A DNA stretch of 64,000 bases, taken from assembly GCA_038748515.1 (NCBI GenBank), contig JBCDIW010000015.1, positions 1-64,000 on the forward strand, in the 5' to 3' direction. Numbering within the stretch: position 1 is the stretch's first letter; each line of letters opens with the position of its first letter. Below, in pieces: positions 16,901-25,032 of this stretch. The translations under genes were made by a program, and so were the position numbers. Under the pieces are notes generated by a model. That model was not told where the DNA came from. It was given only the letters and a program-made list of their open reading frames with translations, and ran no database searches. Origin of the DNA: Congregibacter sp038748515 (GTDB lineage: Bacteria; Pseudomonadota; Gammaproteobacteria; Pseudomonadales; Halieaceae).

Positions 16901-17056
16901 GCGGCCACCGCGGAACGGCCCGACATTGCGCGCCTCGACGCCGTCGAAAAATGCGCGTTCTTCGTCCTGGGCAACAGACAGCGGACACAAGGTGACAAAA
17001 AGCAGTGCAGCGCCCAGGGTGGCGCCGCGGCGTACAGATTCAGCGAGTCGCTTCAT
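13907..17056 (-). CDS. Secreted sortilin/VPS10-like BNR-repeat beta-propeller protein
   Basis: A 1049-residue protein with a signal peptide (about 1-29, LLFVTLCPLSVAQ). At least ten Asp-box/BNR motifs follow (STDGGEHW, SEDGGRSW, SRDGGDSW, SDDGGDNW, SFDGGASW, TRDGGENW, SFDGGDNW and others) through residue about 720. These build one or two large beta-propellers as in sortilin N-terminal domains and exo-sialidase-like proteins. A FlgD/Ig-like region (about 790-900) and a helical C-terminus follow. Proteins of this design are often called glycosyl hydrolases, but no catalytic residues can be assigned. A peptide- or glycan-binding periplasmic or outer-surface role is likely. A long open frame on the opposite strand is only its shadow. 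Confidence 0.92.
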   Translation of the reverse strand: MKRLAESVRRGATLGAALLFVTLCPLSVAQDEERAFFDGVEARNVGPFRGGRATVAVGVPSEPHRYYMGTTGGVWRTDNAGASWRPISDDDFGSSAVGAIAVAPSDPNVVFVGMGESPFRNIASSQGDGLYKSTDGGEHWTHIGFDNVRQFGEIRIHPDNPDVVWVAAQGNTYAAGDDGGIFKSEDGGRSWRRVLAPENGTTGAVDLALDMGNPRILYAALWDNQRTPWALRSGGPGSGIWRSRDGGDSWERVTEGLPDGMGKIGVAASPAQPGRVWAIVEAEDDTGGLYRSDDGGDNWKQMNSERILRARSWYYMHVFADPNDANTVYVLNAPFMKSIDGGKTFNRMATPHGDNHYLWINPENSKWMVNANDGGANVSFDGGASWSRQDNQPTAQFYRVNTDNQFEYRIYGGQQDNSTVAIRSRSRDGVIGRDDWEVHGGCESAYVAMDPDNPRYTYAGCYLGLIDEFDTETRTSRSVKAYEETGLGLLARDATYRFNWNAPIHVSVHDPRVIYHGSNVLLKSSNRGYDWSEVSPDLTRNEDDKQGQGSGPYTNENIEQYNTIFAFAESPHDAATLWVGSDDGLVHVTRDGGENWSNVTPSGAGRGLVNSIDVSPHDPATAYVVVMKYKEGDQRPYVYKTSNYGASWRSISAGLPTEHFVRVVREDPERAGLLVAGMERGLFLSFDGGDNWRPFQGELPVVPITDLMFRQKDIVLSTQGRAFWVIDDIGPLRQYDAAQETAEMHLYAPSTAYRMTPTKGRSAGGESTAPSAPDGAVIYYSLGEAPDLAEETLSLEILDSEGDVVRTLTSSADTGNEGGGKGTKYALPAEKGINRAIWNLRRDPVTALQYPVVFGAGEGKSVAGHSVAPGQYRVRLTLGEQSVEKPLTLSWDPVNEYSAEAIGRQQMVLGETFDMLDALYQRIASLQAVQEQLELRKTLADKAGNEEIASAADELLEQLEEWQRSVTTPDRETFQDVLNFHPRIDTFLINFYQQVDDAVLGITDGQRRRLDDLRPMWEEAIEGWDTLVNDAIPAFNAMAGPALAVPDWM

Positions 17057-17222
17057 GGTGAGTAATTACCTGCGGATTATTGTTTGGCCGGTCGCCCCGG
17101 GGCGCCGGAATCGCGGACGGGAGTATAGGCCATTGCCGCGCCCTTGCGACGGCATTGCGCCTGCCCTTTATGGCCCCACTCGAAGTCCGGTTTTAACGAC
17201 GGCGCCAGCGGAATTTCCGCCG

Positions 17223-18083
17223 TTAAAGATAGGGGCCCCACATGAACGCCACAGTGCCGAAGACGCCGACCAGCGTGATCACGCATCCCACGGCCACGGT
17301 GCCGCTGGTGAACACCGTGAAGCGCCGCGAGCCGGCGCTCTGCGCGAGGAAGTAGAGCTCCAGGATCGCCAGCGGTATCAGGTAGCTGCCGAATACCAGA
17401 ACGATATCGGCGGGGCCTGACAGCGTTTCGTTCATACCCCGGGGACCCTGATTGAGCAACACCCAGGCCATGATTCCCACGCGCAGAAACCAGACGCCGT
17501 TAGCGACCATGAAGCTGCGCAGGGCCCAGCGCCGGTGTTCCGCAAAGCGCTTCTGGAGTGCGCACCGCCAGGCAAGGGCGACGAAGATCAGGATGAGCAG
17601 AGCATCGAGCGAAATCGCCACGCCGCTGACGAGACTGAGCTGTGTGCCGCGTACCCAGGTCAGCCACAGGCCGCTGATTGCCAGGACGCAGGCGCTGACC
17701 GCAAATACCCGACCGCTGATGCGGTGCGCCGCAGGCAGACTTCTGCGCAGCGCGGGAATGAGTTGCAGCAAGCCGCTCAGCGTCATCACGGCGGCGAGCA
17801 AAACGTGGCCGATAAACATCAGGTTGCCCGAAGTGTCATCGGCGACATAGCCTTCAATCAGCGGCTTCTCGTCCCAGGCCGCCCAGTCACCAGACAGCGT
17901 GCGTCCACCGTAGTAGATCAGGATGAACCCAATGAATGCCAGCTGACCCAGCGCGGCGATGCCGTACCAGGAGCTGATGCTGCGCTTGAGCCAGACGGAC
18001 CGGGGAGGCCGGGTTTCGGCTGGTGCGCTGGGTGGCGGTGACGGTACTGCCGGACCGGAGATCTCGCCGGTAGCTGCATCCAT
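17223..18083 (-). CDS. DUF2306 multi-pass membrane protein
   Basis: A protein of about 286 residues with a short Pro-rich cytoplasmic start and seven or eight hydrophobic helices. Conserved features are AHRISGRVFA in one loop and HRRWALRSFM in a later one, which I associate with the DUF2306 membrane family (function unknown, His residues possibly binding haem or metal). The start at 18083 has AGGAGGTGG upstream; an alternative ATG at 18104 would add seven residues. It is transcribed alone, between the propeller gene and a thioesterase. Confidence 0.85.
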   Translation of the reverse strand: MDAATGEISGPAVPSPPPSAPAETRPPRSVWLKRSISSWYGIAALGQLAFIGFILIYYGGRTLSGDWAAWDEKPLIEGYVADDTSGNLMFIGHVLLAAVMTLSGLLQLIPALRRSLPAAHRISGRVFAVSACVLAISGLWLTWVRGTQLSLVSGVAISLDALLILIFVALAWRCALQKRFAEHRRWALRSFMVANGVWFLRVGIMAWVLLNQGPRGMNETLSGPADIVLVFGSYLIPLAILELYFLAQSAGSRRFTVFTSGTVAVGCVITLVGVFGTVAFMWGPYL

Positions 18084-18227
18084 GCGCAAGGTCCACCTCC
18101 TCATCCTGTCGAAACTGCGAACCCGACAAAGGGTGTAGTGAGGGGACGGGTGCTACAAGGGCGCGGTCACGCATTCGCGACGAAGCGCGCGTCTGGTGCG
18201 ACGAGTCGAACGGCGGCGAACAGACTC

Positions 18228-19061
18228 TCAGCCAAACACAACCATGCACTGCGTTCCGCGAGCTATGGCCCGGCCATCGGGCGCGAAGAGGGTTACGGAC
18301 TGCTGTGTATAGCCGTCGTGGGCCGAATCCAGCTGTACATCGATCAGCCAGTTAGCAAGGCCCTGGTCGTCGAAGCGCTGGCCCGTGAAGTTGAGCATCC
18401 AGGTCATGGTGCTCGCGGGAGTCGGTTGGGAGAGCCAGCTGAGGCCGATGGGCGGGGGAAAATCGGACATGGTCAACAGCTGCGCCAGTCCCGTCTTTTC
18501 GGCTTCGTCCCGCAGGCTGACGCGATAGACCTGTTCCGTGTCCTGCGCACCGGCTCCCGGAAAGTGGCCCTTGAGCAGGGTGGCCTGGAACTGCTGCAGG
18601 AAATCGGGTGTTACTCCCTTGAGGAAGGGCAGCTCGACACCCTGGTCGTCGTCGAAGACGGCGGGAGCGAAATCGTGCGACACCACGGATTCCCGCGCGC
18701 GTCCGAAAATAGCGACGAAAACGGCCAGTACGCTTTCGCCGTCGATGAACCTTGCCTCGATCTGCCGCGTACTCCCGCCGATGCGCAGTACCTCTGTGGA
18801 TATCCTGAGGGGTCCCGAGGGCACCGGCGCGCACAGAGTTGCCTGCATCGTGCGAATAGGGAGCCCCTCCGCGAACACCTGCATGGCTTCGACAGCCAGT
18901 GCCGCCTGGATTCCCCCATACAGGCTACGCCCCTGTTTCCACGCGTCGCTTGGCTCGGCGGTGAGCGAGCCGTCCTCGTGGCGGGTGCAGGTCGCCAACA
19001 GCGTGGAGAGGGATTGCGTGGGCGCGGTCTCTTCGGAGGGGCTTAGCTCAATGTTGCTCAT
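18228..19061 (-). CDS. Acyl-CoA thioesterase family protein (double hotdog)
   Basis: A 277-residue cytoplasmic protein with the TesB-like double-hotdog layout. An N-terminal hotdog has WKQGRSLYGGIQAALAVEAMQ, where the GG segment starts the central helix. The C-terminal hotdog has STMTWMLNFTG, LIDVQLDSAHDGYTQQSVTLFAPDGRAIARGTQ. It would hydrolyse acyl-CoA to free acid and CoA; chain preference is unknown. A second, distant member of the same superfamily lies at 40215-41009. Monocistronic, start ATG 19061. Confidence 0.87.
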   Translation of the reverse strand: MSNIELSPSEETAPTQSLSTLLATCTRHEDGSLTAEPSDAWKQGRSLYGGIQAALAVEAMQVFAEGLPIRTMQATLCAPVPSGPLRISTEVLRIGGSTRQIEARFIDGESVLAVFVAIFGRARESVVSHDFAPAVFDDDQGVELPFLKGVTPDFLQQFQATLLKGHFPGAGAQDTEQVYRVSLRDEAEKTGLAQLLTMSDFPPPIGLSWLSQPTPASTMTWMLNFTGQRFDDQGLANWLIDVQLDSAHDGYTQQSVTLFAPDGRAIARGTQCMVVFG

Positions 19062-19456
19062 GGATGATGTGTTCCTGATTGTTGGACCGGACGGCTCGCG
19101 TGGCGAGTTCGCTGCTTGGCTCTTCTACGCTCTCTCGCCTGCTTTTGGCCCAAAACCTGAGGAGTGGTTGCCGCGACTACGGCAAGCCACGGTCGGCGCC
19201 CAGGCGAACGCGGAAGCACGGTGTCGTGGCCCGTTTTTTCGGGAAGCGCGGGGCTGCGGGGCTAACGCAGGGACCTGGCGCTGCTCTGCCAGTTTGCAGC
19301 TGGATGCGCCGTTGGGAGCGTTGCGTCGGGAATGGCAGGACAGCAAGAAAAGGTGAGAGCGGCATGCCCCGGACCGTCTAGTATCAGATCCCGGTTGCAG
19401 GGCCGGCAGCGCACGGAGCCGTAAGTGGACGGTCGTGGAAGGGGAGGTAGGACCGC
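19062..19456. other. Intergenic region between divergent genes
   Basis: No supported gene. It should contain the divergent promoters for the thioesterase (minus) and the AraC regulator (plus). The plus-strand gene has a GGGGAGG ribosome-binding site at its end. No clear operator was recognised. Confidence 0.45.
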
Positions 19457-20338
19457 GTGGATTGGGTAGGGCGAATGGAGCAGTCAATTGGCTTCATCGA
19501 GGACAACATCGAGAGCGAATTGAATATCGATGAGATAGCCAGAGCCGCCCACGCCTCGCGCTATCACTTCCATCGAATGTTCCTGTCGATGGTCGGTGTT
19601 ACACCGGCTGATTACCTGAGGAGGCGCAGGCTGACGCTGGCCGCCAGAGATCTCGTGTCCAGCAATAGCCGAGTCATAGATATCGCCGCACGTTACGGCT
19701 ACGGCTCGCCAAACGCGTTCACCCGCGCCTTCCGGGAGATGCACGGCGTCAATCCCAGCGAGGCTCGCGCCAATCAGACCAGACTCTCGGCCTTTGCCCG
19801 GGTAAGCCTTTCTTCATCAGAGCGGGACGATCACATGCTGGACTACAGGATCATCGAAAAACCAGATTTCACGGTGCTTGGAAAGAGCAAGGACTTTAGC
19901 TTCGACAGGTTCATCAAAGAGGGGCCCAAGTTCTGGAAGAACTATGTTGGATCCGAGGACTACCGATCGCTCATCGCCATCGGTCAGGGTCGGGGAGGCG
20001 CCGTTTCCGAGGCGTCGCTGCTTTCGGTCTATTTCCCTCTCGAGGACAGCGATCGCGAGACCTTTGTGGACGTCTTGGGCATCGAAGTTTCGGAAAATAC
20101 GGACTCATCGAAGTACAGTAGTCATCCCGTACCTGCCGCGACCTATGCCGAATTCACATGCAAGTATCAGAGTTCGATGAAGACCAATAAGCAAATTTAT
20201 GGCGAGTGGTTTGCCGCGACGGGTTACGAACGCGACGGATCAAAGCCGGACATCGCCGCTTATTTCCCCCTGGCATTCCGGCCCATGAACGAGACCATTG
20301 TCCGCTGGTGGATTCCCGTTGTGAGGCACGGCGCATAG
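19457..20338 (+). CDS. AraC-family regulator with C-terminal GyrI-like ligand-binding domain
   Basis: A 293-residue protein from a GTG start behind GGGGAGG. Residues about 5-110 form the two-helix-turn-helix AraC/XylS DNA-binding domain (SELNIDEIARAAHASRYHFHRMF, and DIAARYGYGSPNAFTRAFREMHGVNPSEAR). Residues about 125-290 form a GyrI/BacR-like effector domain (MLDYRIIEKPDFTVLG, WWIPVVRHG). This order, DNA-binding first, matches the Rob/RobA-type regulators that sense lipophilic compounds. The ligand and regulon are unknown. It may control the next gene, 28 bases downstream. Confidence 0.93.
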   Translation: MDWVGRMEQSIGFIEDNIESELNIDEIARAAHASRYHFHRMFLSMVGVTPADYLRRRRLTLAARDLVSSNSRVIDIAARYGYGSPNAFTRAFREMHGVNPSEARANQTRLSAFARVSLSSSERDDHMLDYRIIEKPDFTVLGKSKDFSFDRFIKEGPKFWKNYVGSEDYRSLIAIGQGRGGAVSEASLLSVYFPLEDSDRETFVDVLGIEVSENTDSSKYSSHPVPAATYAEFTCKYQSSMKTNKQIYGEWFAATGYERDGSKPDIAAYFPLAFRPMNETIVRWWIPVVRHGA

Positions 20339-20366
20339 CCACCACGGACATTCATCACCGCCACCT

Positions 20367-20936
20367 ATGAATACACCCGCACATCTGATTCTTGGCGCGG
20401 CAACGTTTGCCCACGAAGACCAACGGGGCAGTCTGACAGCCGCGTTGGGAGGTGCGCTGGCGCCGGACCTGTCGCTGTACTTGATGGCCGGATGGCATCT
20501 CGCCGTCATCGGCACACCGGCAGACGTGGTCTTCCGAGACCTGTATTACTCCGAGGCTTGGCAGGCGATCTTCGCGGTCGATAACTCGGTGTTTGTGTGG
20601 GGGTCGTTGCTGGCGCTGGGGATCTTTGGGGGCTGGGCGTGGCTCAGAGTGTTTGCCGCCGCCGCGCTGCTCCATGTCGCGCTCGACTTTCCACTGCACG
20701 CGGGGGATGGGCGGCCTCACTTCTGGCCACTCACCCAGTGGGTGTTCGACAGCCCCGTGAGCTACTGGGATGAGCGTTATTTCGGATCGATCCTCGGGCC
20801 GATGGAGCTGCTGCTGACCGTGGCCCTGAGCGTCGTGCTGATTCGGCGCTTTAGAACCATGCCTCCGCGCCTGTTGTTCGCCGGGCTCCTGGCGTTTGAG
20901 GCCGCTTCGAGCGGCATCTGGTATCTGATGTTCTAG
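20367..20936 (+). CDS. Multi-pass membrane protein, YdjM/DUF457-like
   Basis: A 189-residue membrane protein with four or five hydrophobic segments. The pattern of acidic and His residues is N-terminal PAHLILGAATFAHED, an APDLSLY loop, and HVALDFPLHAGDGRPHFWPLTQW. This pattern of His and Asp around transmembrane helices is typical of predicted membrane-bound metal-dependent hydrolases of the YdjM/DUF457 kind, which are often mis-annotated. It follows the AraC gene closely and may be co-expressed. No substrate is known. Confidence 0.75.
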   Translation: MNTPAHLILGAATFAHEDQRGSLTAALGGALAPDLSLYLMAGWHLAVIGTPADVVFRDLYYSEAWQAIFAVDNSVFVWGSLLALGIFGGWAWLRVFAAAALLHVALDFPLHAGDGRPHFWPLTQWVFDSPVSYWDERYFGSILGPMELLLTVALSVVLIRRFRTMPPRLLFAGLLAFEAASSGIWYLMF

Positions 20937-21038
20937 GGTCCACGGGTCGCTGGACACGGCAGGGTTCAGCGGCGGTTGCCTGTTCTCCTTTTGACTGGCG
21001 CACGAAGCTGTAGCTATCGATGTCGCCTGCTCGGAAGG

Positions 21039-21407
21039 TCAGTTACAGCGGGTTTGTGTTCCGAAGGAGTGGCAGCTAATCGTTCGACCATTGTTCAGCC
21101 TGGTGGTCGACTGGTTGCCGTAGCGGTAAGTGGTTCCGCTAACGCCATTGCTGATGTGATGCGTCGACCTGTTCCCGTACTCGTAGCTGTTGCCCGTCAC
21201 GCCATTGCTGAACGTGTGGTTTGAAACGGCACCGTTTTTCAGGCTCCTGCCGGTGATCCCGTTTCCCAGATTGTGACTTGTTACGGGCCCGTTTGTGGAA
21301 CTTGCGGAGCCTACGGACTCGAGCGGCGGCTTCGCCGGGGAGTCGACCTGCGCCGCCAGATTCATCGACAAGGCCATGGCCGCTGTCGCGGTGAACAAAG
21401 CTCTCAT
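21039..21407 (-). CDS. Small secreted protein of four imperfect tandem repeats
   Basis: A 122-residue protein from ATG 21407 (GGGAGG upstream), with a signal peptide (MRALFTATAAMALSMNLAAQ). After a short linker come four imperfect repeats of about 18-19 residues with the pattern S-x-H/R-x-x-x-NG-x-x-G/S-x-S/T-x-x-x-G: TSHNLGNGITGRSLKNG, SNHTFSNGVTGNSYEYG, STHHISNGVSGTTYRYG, STTRLNNGRTISCHSFG. The last repeat carries two Cys that could form a disulfide. Regular NG turns suggest a small beta-solenoid or toothless beta-helix. No family was recognised. It is next to, and on the same strand as, the AraC gene at 21439. Confidence 0.8.
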   Translation of the reverse strand: MRALFTATAAMALSMNLAAQVDSPAKPPLESVGSASSTNGPVTSHNLGNGITGRSLKNGAVSNHTFSNGVTGNSYEYGNRSTHHISNGVSGTTYRYGNQSTTRLNNGRTISCHSFGTQTRCN

Positions 21408-21438
21408 ACGCGCCTCCCTGGGAGTTCTCAATTCAAGT

Positions 21439-22404
21439 TTAGGCTATCGACTGGCGCACTGCTCCCGGTCCTACCCCGATTACCCGCTTGAACGCTTTCG
21501 CAAACGCGGCCTCGCTGTCGTAACCGCAGCGGTCAGCGACCTCCAGAACCGGCAGCCTTTCCTCGTCGAGCAGATTGTAGGCGACCTGCATCCGCCACCG
21601 GGTCAGGTATTCCATCGGGCTCTCCCCCAGTAGCGCCTTGAAGCGCGAAGCAAAGGACGAGCGTGACATGGCGGCCAGGGTCGCCAGCTTGTCGACCGTC
21701 CATTTCGCATGCGGCTCGGCCTGCATGCCGACGAGCGCTTTGTGAATTTTCTGATCCCGCAGCGCCGCCGCCAGACCGGTGCCGCGGTCGCTGTTCTCCA
21801 CATGCTCCTTGAGAATAATCACAAAGAGCGCCTCGGCCAGCCGGTCCACCACGGCTTCTGTGCCCGCGCTCGTGCGAAGCGACTCGCTGATCATCAGGTC
21901 CATGAGCGTGGCAATGTTGCCGTCGGAATTTCTCCGCTGGATCACGAGAGCATCCGGTAGCACATCCAGCAGCGCCGATGCCGCGTTCTGCTCGAAGTGA
22001 AAGTATCCGCAGATCAGGCCGACCCCATCATCCTTCAGCCCTTCCTCGTAACTCACGGCGCTTTGCCGGTTGCTCGGCAGGTTGCACTCCGCCACGTTGC
22101 TGAGCAGGTGATGGCTGTCCCGGGGAAAGAGCACGCAGTCCCCTTTCTCCAGGTACACGGTGCCGTGCAGATCGTCGCTGCGGATGTAGGCATCGGCGTG
22201 CGAAATGATGTGAAAACTTGCTTTACCCGTGCCCGACGTGTCGATGGCCCAGTCGCCGCAGTACTGGGCGTTATTGATCACATCCGTCTTCAGGCGAAAG
22301 GTCGCGAGGAGCTGATTGAGCGCGTCCAAGTTTCCGTTTCTCCCGCTGACAGCCAATTTGGACGTTCGGGCATAAACCCCGGCGTTTCGAACATGTTGCC
22401 ACAT
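21439..22404 (-). CDS. AraC-family regulator with N-terminal cupin domain
   Basis: A 321-residue regulator. Residues about 25-205 form a cupin-like sensor (SFHIISHADAYIRSDD, EKGDCVLFPRDSHHLL, GYFHFE), of the cupin_6 type found in many AraC proteins. Residues about 225-320 form the DNA-binding pair of helix-turn-helices (WTVDKLATLAAMSRSSFASRFKALLGESPMEYL, LEVADRCGYDSEAAFAKAFKRVIGVGPGAVR). It is divergent from the DM13-DoxX pair 67 bases away, which it probably regulates. Confidence 0.93.
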   Translation of the reverse strand: MWQHVRNAGVYARTSKLAVSGRNGNLDALNQLLATFRLKTDVINNAQYCGDWAIDTSGTGKASFHIISHADAYIRSDDLHGTVYLEKGDCVLFPRDSHHLLSNVAECNLPSNRQSAVSYEEGLKDDGVGLICGYFHFEQNAASALLDVLPDALVIQRRNSDGNIATLMDLMISESLRTSAGTEAVVDRLAEALFVIILKEHVENSDRGTGLAAALRDQKIHKALVGMQAEPHAKWTVDKLATLAAMSRSSFASRFKALLGESPMEYLTRWRMQVAYNLLDEERLPVLEVADRCGYDSEAAFAKAFKRVIGVGPGAVRQSIA

Positions 22405-22471
22405 GGCCTCATCCGCTTAAATGGAACTCATGGCTCAGCCATTGAAACCCAACCGACAAAGGACAAGCATC

Positions 22472-22891
22472 ATGAAGAACACCATCTTAGCTGTATCTCT
22501 GACCGTCCTTGGCGCCCTGGCCCCGGTCCAGGCACAGGCCGCGGAACTGGCCAGCGGGAGTCTGCAGGGCGCCTTTTCGTCCTGGGGCAAGTCGTCCCTC
22601 CAGGGTGACTGGAAGATTGTCGAAGACGGCGGCGCCCAGTACATCGAGTTAGACGACAACTTCCACGCCAAAAAGGGCCCGGACGTGAAGATTTTTCTAT
22701 CGCCGACTCCCTCGGCTCAGGTCACCGGCGACAACGCGGTGGATGGCAGCGTGTTTGTCGAACTCATCTCTGACTTCGACGGAAGCACTCGTATCGAGAT
22801 CCCGGCAGGTACGGATCTCACTCAGTTCCAGTCTTTGGTCTTCCACTGCGAGGCCTACTCCAAGCTTTGGGGCAGCTCACCGCTGCGCTAG
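22472..22891 (+). CDS. Secreted DM13-domain protein
   Basis: A 139-residue secreted protein from ATG 22472 (AAAGGA upstream). A signal peptide ends PVQAQA near residue 23. The rest is one DM13 domain: GSLQGAFSSWGKSSLQGDWKI, then a strand-rich core with GPDVKIFLS, and the conserved near-terminal Cys in FHCEAYSKLWG. DM13 domains are predicted to be cytochrome-like or redox domains that use this Cys. It is followed 65 bases later by a DoxX membrane protein, which suggests a periplasmic redox or electron-transfer pair. Confidence 0.85.
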   Translation: MKNTILAVSLTVLGALAPVQAQAAELASGSLQGAFSSWGKSSLQGDWKIVEDGGAQYIELDDNFHAKKGPDVKIFLSPTPSAQVTGDNAVDGSVFVELISDFDGSTRIEIPAGTDLTQFQSLVFHCEAYSKLWGSSPLR

Positions 22892-22956
22892 TCCTTCCAT
22901 GGCGGCTCACCCGATGAGCCGGTGAGCCACACCCGATTCCTCAAGGAGACAGAACC

Positions 22957-23433
22957 GTGAAAAGATACGTACCCCTGGCACTAAGCATCTTCGTTGCCTT
23001 CATCTTCATTCAGTCGACGTTCTTCAAGTTTTCCGGCGCGGAGGAGACCGTCATTATTTTCAATACGATCGCGGACTGGATGATCAGCGTCGGCCTGCCG
23101 CCCTTTGGTGCCGGCGTGTTTGCCGAGTTCGGCGCCTACGGCGTTGGCGCGCTTGAGCTAATTGCTTCCGCACTGATCCTGATCCCCACGACGCGTAGGC
23201 TGGGCGCGAGCATCAGTCTCGCGGTAATCAGTGGCGCTATCTTCTTCCACTTGTTCACGCCGCTGGGCATTGACCGGGTGGTTGACCAGGCCGGCAACAC
23301 GGATGGCGGAGCCCTGTTCTTCACCGCGGTCGCCGTTTGGATCAGCAGCGTCGCCGTGATCGTGATGAATCAGCATTTGACGCGCGCCGCTGAGAATGGC
23401 GGCAACTCAGACGCGCCTATTGCGCTTGCCTAG
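22957..23433 (+). CDS. DoxX-family membrane protein
   Basis: A 158-residue inner-membrane protein from a GTG start with CAAGGAGA upstream. Four hydrophobic helices are visible (residues about 6-22, 60-82, 88-110, 122-142). KFSGAEETVIIF after helix 1 and the GALELIASALILIPTTRRLGA segment fit DoxX/DoxD-like proteins, quinone-linked partners in several oxidative systems. It probably forms an operon with the DM13 protein upstream, both under the divergent AraC regulator. Confidence 0.85.
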   Translation: MKRYVPLALSIFVAFIFIQSTFFKFSGAEETVIIFNTIADWMISVGLPPFGAGVFAEFGAYGVGALELIASALILIPTTRRLGASISLAVISGAIFFHLFTPLGIDRVVDQAGNTDGGALFFTAVAVWISSVAVIVMNQHLTRAAENGGNSDAPIALA

Positions 23434-23713
23434 CCTGCTCCAGCTCTGAGTTTGCTGCCTCTCTTCGAGCTGGCAGGTTCTTCCACCCGACAGCGCGTTG
23501 GCCGCCCTGCGACCAGCGCGCTTTTCGTTATGCGTCGTTACGAGGGCAAGTCCCCTCGGCCGCCGGCCTTTGGTTAGACCTGATGCCGATTCATGCCCTG
23601 ATGCTGGCGCGAAAAGCCATACACCCCTGATCGACCGATCTCAAGTGTGAGGCTTGTGGACGGTATCTGTCTTGAGGCGACAGCCCAGATTTCGCGGATG
23701 CCGACCGTGAACG
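23434..23713. other. Intergenic region between convergent genes, nothing seen
   Basis: No gene or clear terminator hairpin with a T-tract was found between the ends of the DoxX gene (plus) and msrB (minus). Confidence 0.4.
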
Positions 23714-24160
23714 TCAGATGTCTTCTACTTGATTAAGGTAATCCGCGTAGCCTTCCTCCGCCATGTCATTCCGGTGCACAAAGCGCAGGGATGCGGAGTT
23801 GATGCAGTAGCGCAGGCCTCCCCGATCCCGAGGGCCGTCGGGGAACACGTGCCCCAGATGGCTGTCGCCATGCGTGCTCCGCACTTCGGTGCGAATCATG
23901 CCGTGGCTGGAATCGCGCAGTTCGTTAACGTACGCAGGCTCGATAGGTTTGGTGAAACTCGGCCACCCGCATCCCGACTCATACTTGTCAGATGAGGCAA
24001 ACAGCGGTTCTCCAGATACGATGTCAACGTATATGCCGGGTTCGTGGTTCTCGAGGTACTTACCCGTGCCTGGCAACTCGGTGCCGTTCTCCTGCGTGAC
24101 TCGGTACTGCTCGGCGTCGAGCGCGGCGATGGCGTCTGCTGATTTCTGATAGGTGGACAT
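23714..24160 (-). CDS. msrB: Peptide-methionine (R)-S-oxide reductase MsrB
   Basis: A 148-residue cytoplasmic enzyme that reduces methionine-R-sulfoxide in proteins. Diagnostic motifs are GIYVDIVSGEPLF, GCGWPSF (63-69), RSTHGDSHLGHVF (94-106) and the catalytic Cys119 in RYCINSASLRF. The two CxxC zinc-binding pairs of many MsrB proteins are absent, so this is the zinc-free form; Cys64 is a candidate resolving Cys. The length is normal and no MsrA domain is fused. Confidence 0.96.
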   Translation of the reverse strand: MSTYQKSADAIAALDAEQYRVTQENGTELPGTGKYLENHEPGIYVDIVSGEPLFASSDKYESGCGWPSFTKPIEPAYVNELRDSSHGMIRTEVRSTHGDSHLGHVFPDGPRDRGGLRYCINSASLRFVHRNDMAEEGYADYLNQVEDI

Positions 24161-24732
24161 GGTTTTTTCCTCTCCTAGGAGCCAAAGAGTTGGTGGCTTG
24201 GCGCCGCGTTTTCAATACTCGCAAAGCTTATGGGCTTGCAGCCAGACCTGCGAACGAGAATCAGCCCGGGCGCTGGGGATTCGCAGCGGTGGTTCGAGGC
24301 AACCAGCGATGCCAGCGTCTGAGCTGAGCCATAGCGGATGGTCATCCACGGTTACCAGTAGGCCCCATACGGATCGGCGCCGCGGGTCGGACCAGTGCTC
24401 TGGGGATGTACAACGTGAGCGACTGCTCACGACAGGCGTCGCCTTGCGGCTAAAAGCGCTACGCGCCATGGGCACTAACAGCCGGGCTTCTTTCGTGTTT
24501 TTTTGAATCCTGGGTGGTTACATCATTGATCCAGCGCAATGTATCGGCGCGCGAGGGGCCTAAGCTGGGTGCGCGAGATGCGGGTCCAACAATGGCCCGT
24601 CTCACGATCCGCTCGATTCTCTGTAAGCAGACTTTGAGCAAACTTGGAGCAAACTCTGACTTGGAGGGAACTCCGAGAATGTTTGGAGCAAGCTTGGAGA
24701 GCCCTTCGAAAAAAATTCGAGGAACCATAAAC
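24161..24732. other. Intergenic region with clustered TTGGAG repeats
   Basis: No supported gene. Positions 24634-24700 hold five copies of TTG(G)AG(C), starting at 24634, 24644, 24661, 24683 and 24694. A near-palindrome CTTGGAG-ggaa-CTCCGAG lies around 24660-24677. The cluster is just upstream of the small His-rich protein at 24733 and could be its operator region. Confidence 0.45.
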
Positions 24733-24927
24733 ATGAAGCGCGTAATCCCAGGTCTGCTGCTGCTCAGCTCGAGTCTCCAGGCATTCGCCCACGAAGGCCA
24801 TGGCGCCGATTCGGGGTCTGTCTTGCACTACTTCAGCGGGCCGCACCTTTTTCTGATGATTTTTGTCGGGCTTTGTGTGGCCGGCGCATGCTATGTCGGC
24901 CTGAAAGATCGTCGCGAACGGCGGTAG
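24733..24927 (+). CDS. Small secreted/membrane protein with His-rich N-terminus
   Basis: A 64-residue protein from ATG 24733 (GAGGAA upstream). A signal peptide (RVIPGLLLLSSSLQAFA) would leave a mature start HEGHGADSG. One transmembrane helix follows (FLMIFVGLCVAGACYVGL), with a basic cytoplasmic end DRRERR. The HEGHG motif just after a cleavage site is common in small periplasmic proteins linked to copper or nickel handling, so metal binding is a guess. The family is unknown. Confidence 0.7.
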   Translation: MKRVIPGLLLLSSSLQAFAHEGHGADSGSVLHYFSGPHLFLMIFVGLCVAGACYVGLKDRRERR

Positions 24928-25032
24928 TTTCGCTCTCCAGGAACGGACTCGGCTTTGTTCTTCGTACCAACGCTGCCGGCCCCGCAGCAGGTTTGATGCC
25001 TCCGATAACCGATTCAACACAGGTCAGGGCAT

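Noticed and set aside
14414..17065. An 883-codon open frame on the plus strand opposite the propeller protein
   Set aside because: It lies entirely antisense to a strong BNR-repeat gene. It arises from the GC-rich codon bias and repeats of that gene, and shows no domain or ribosome-binding site.
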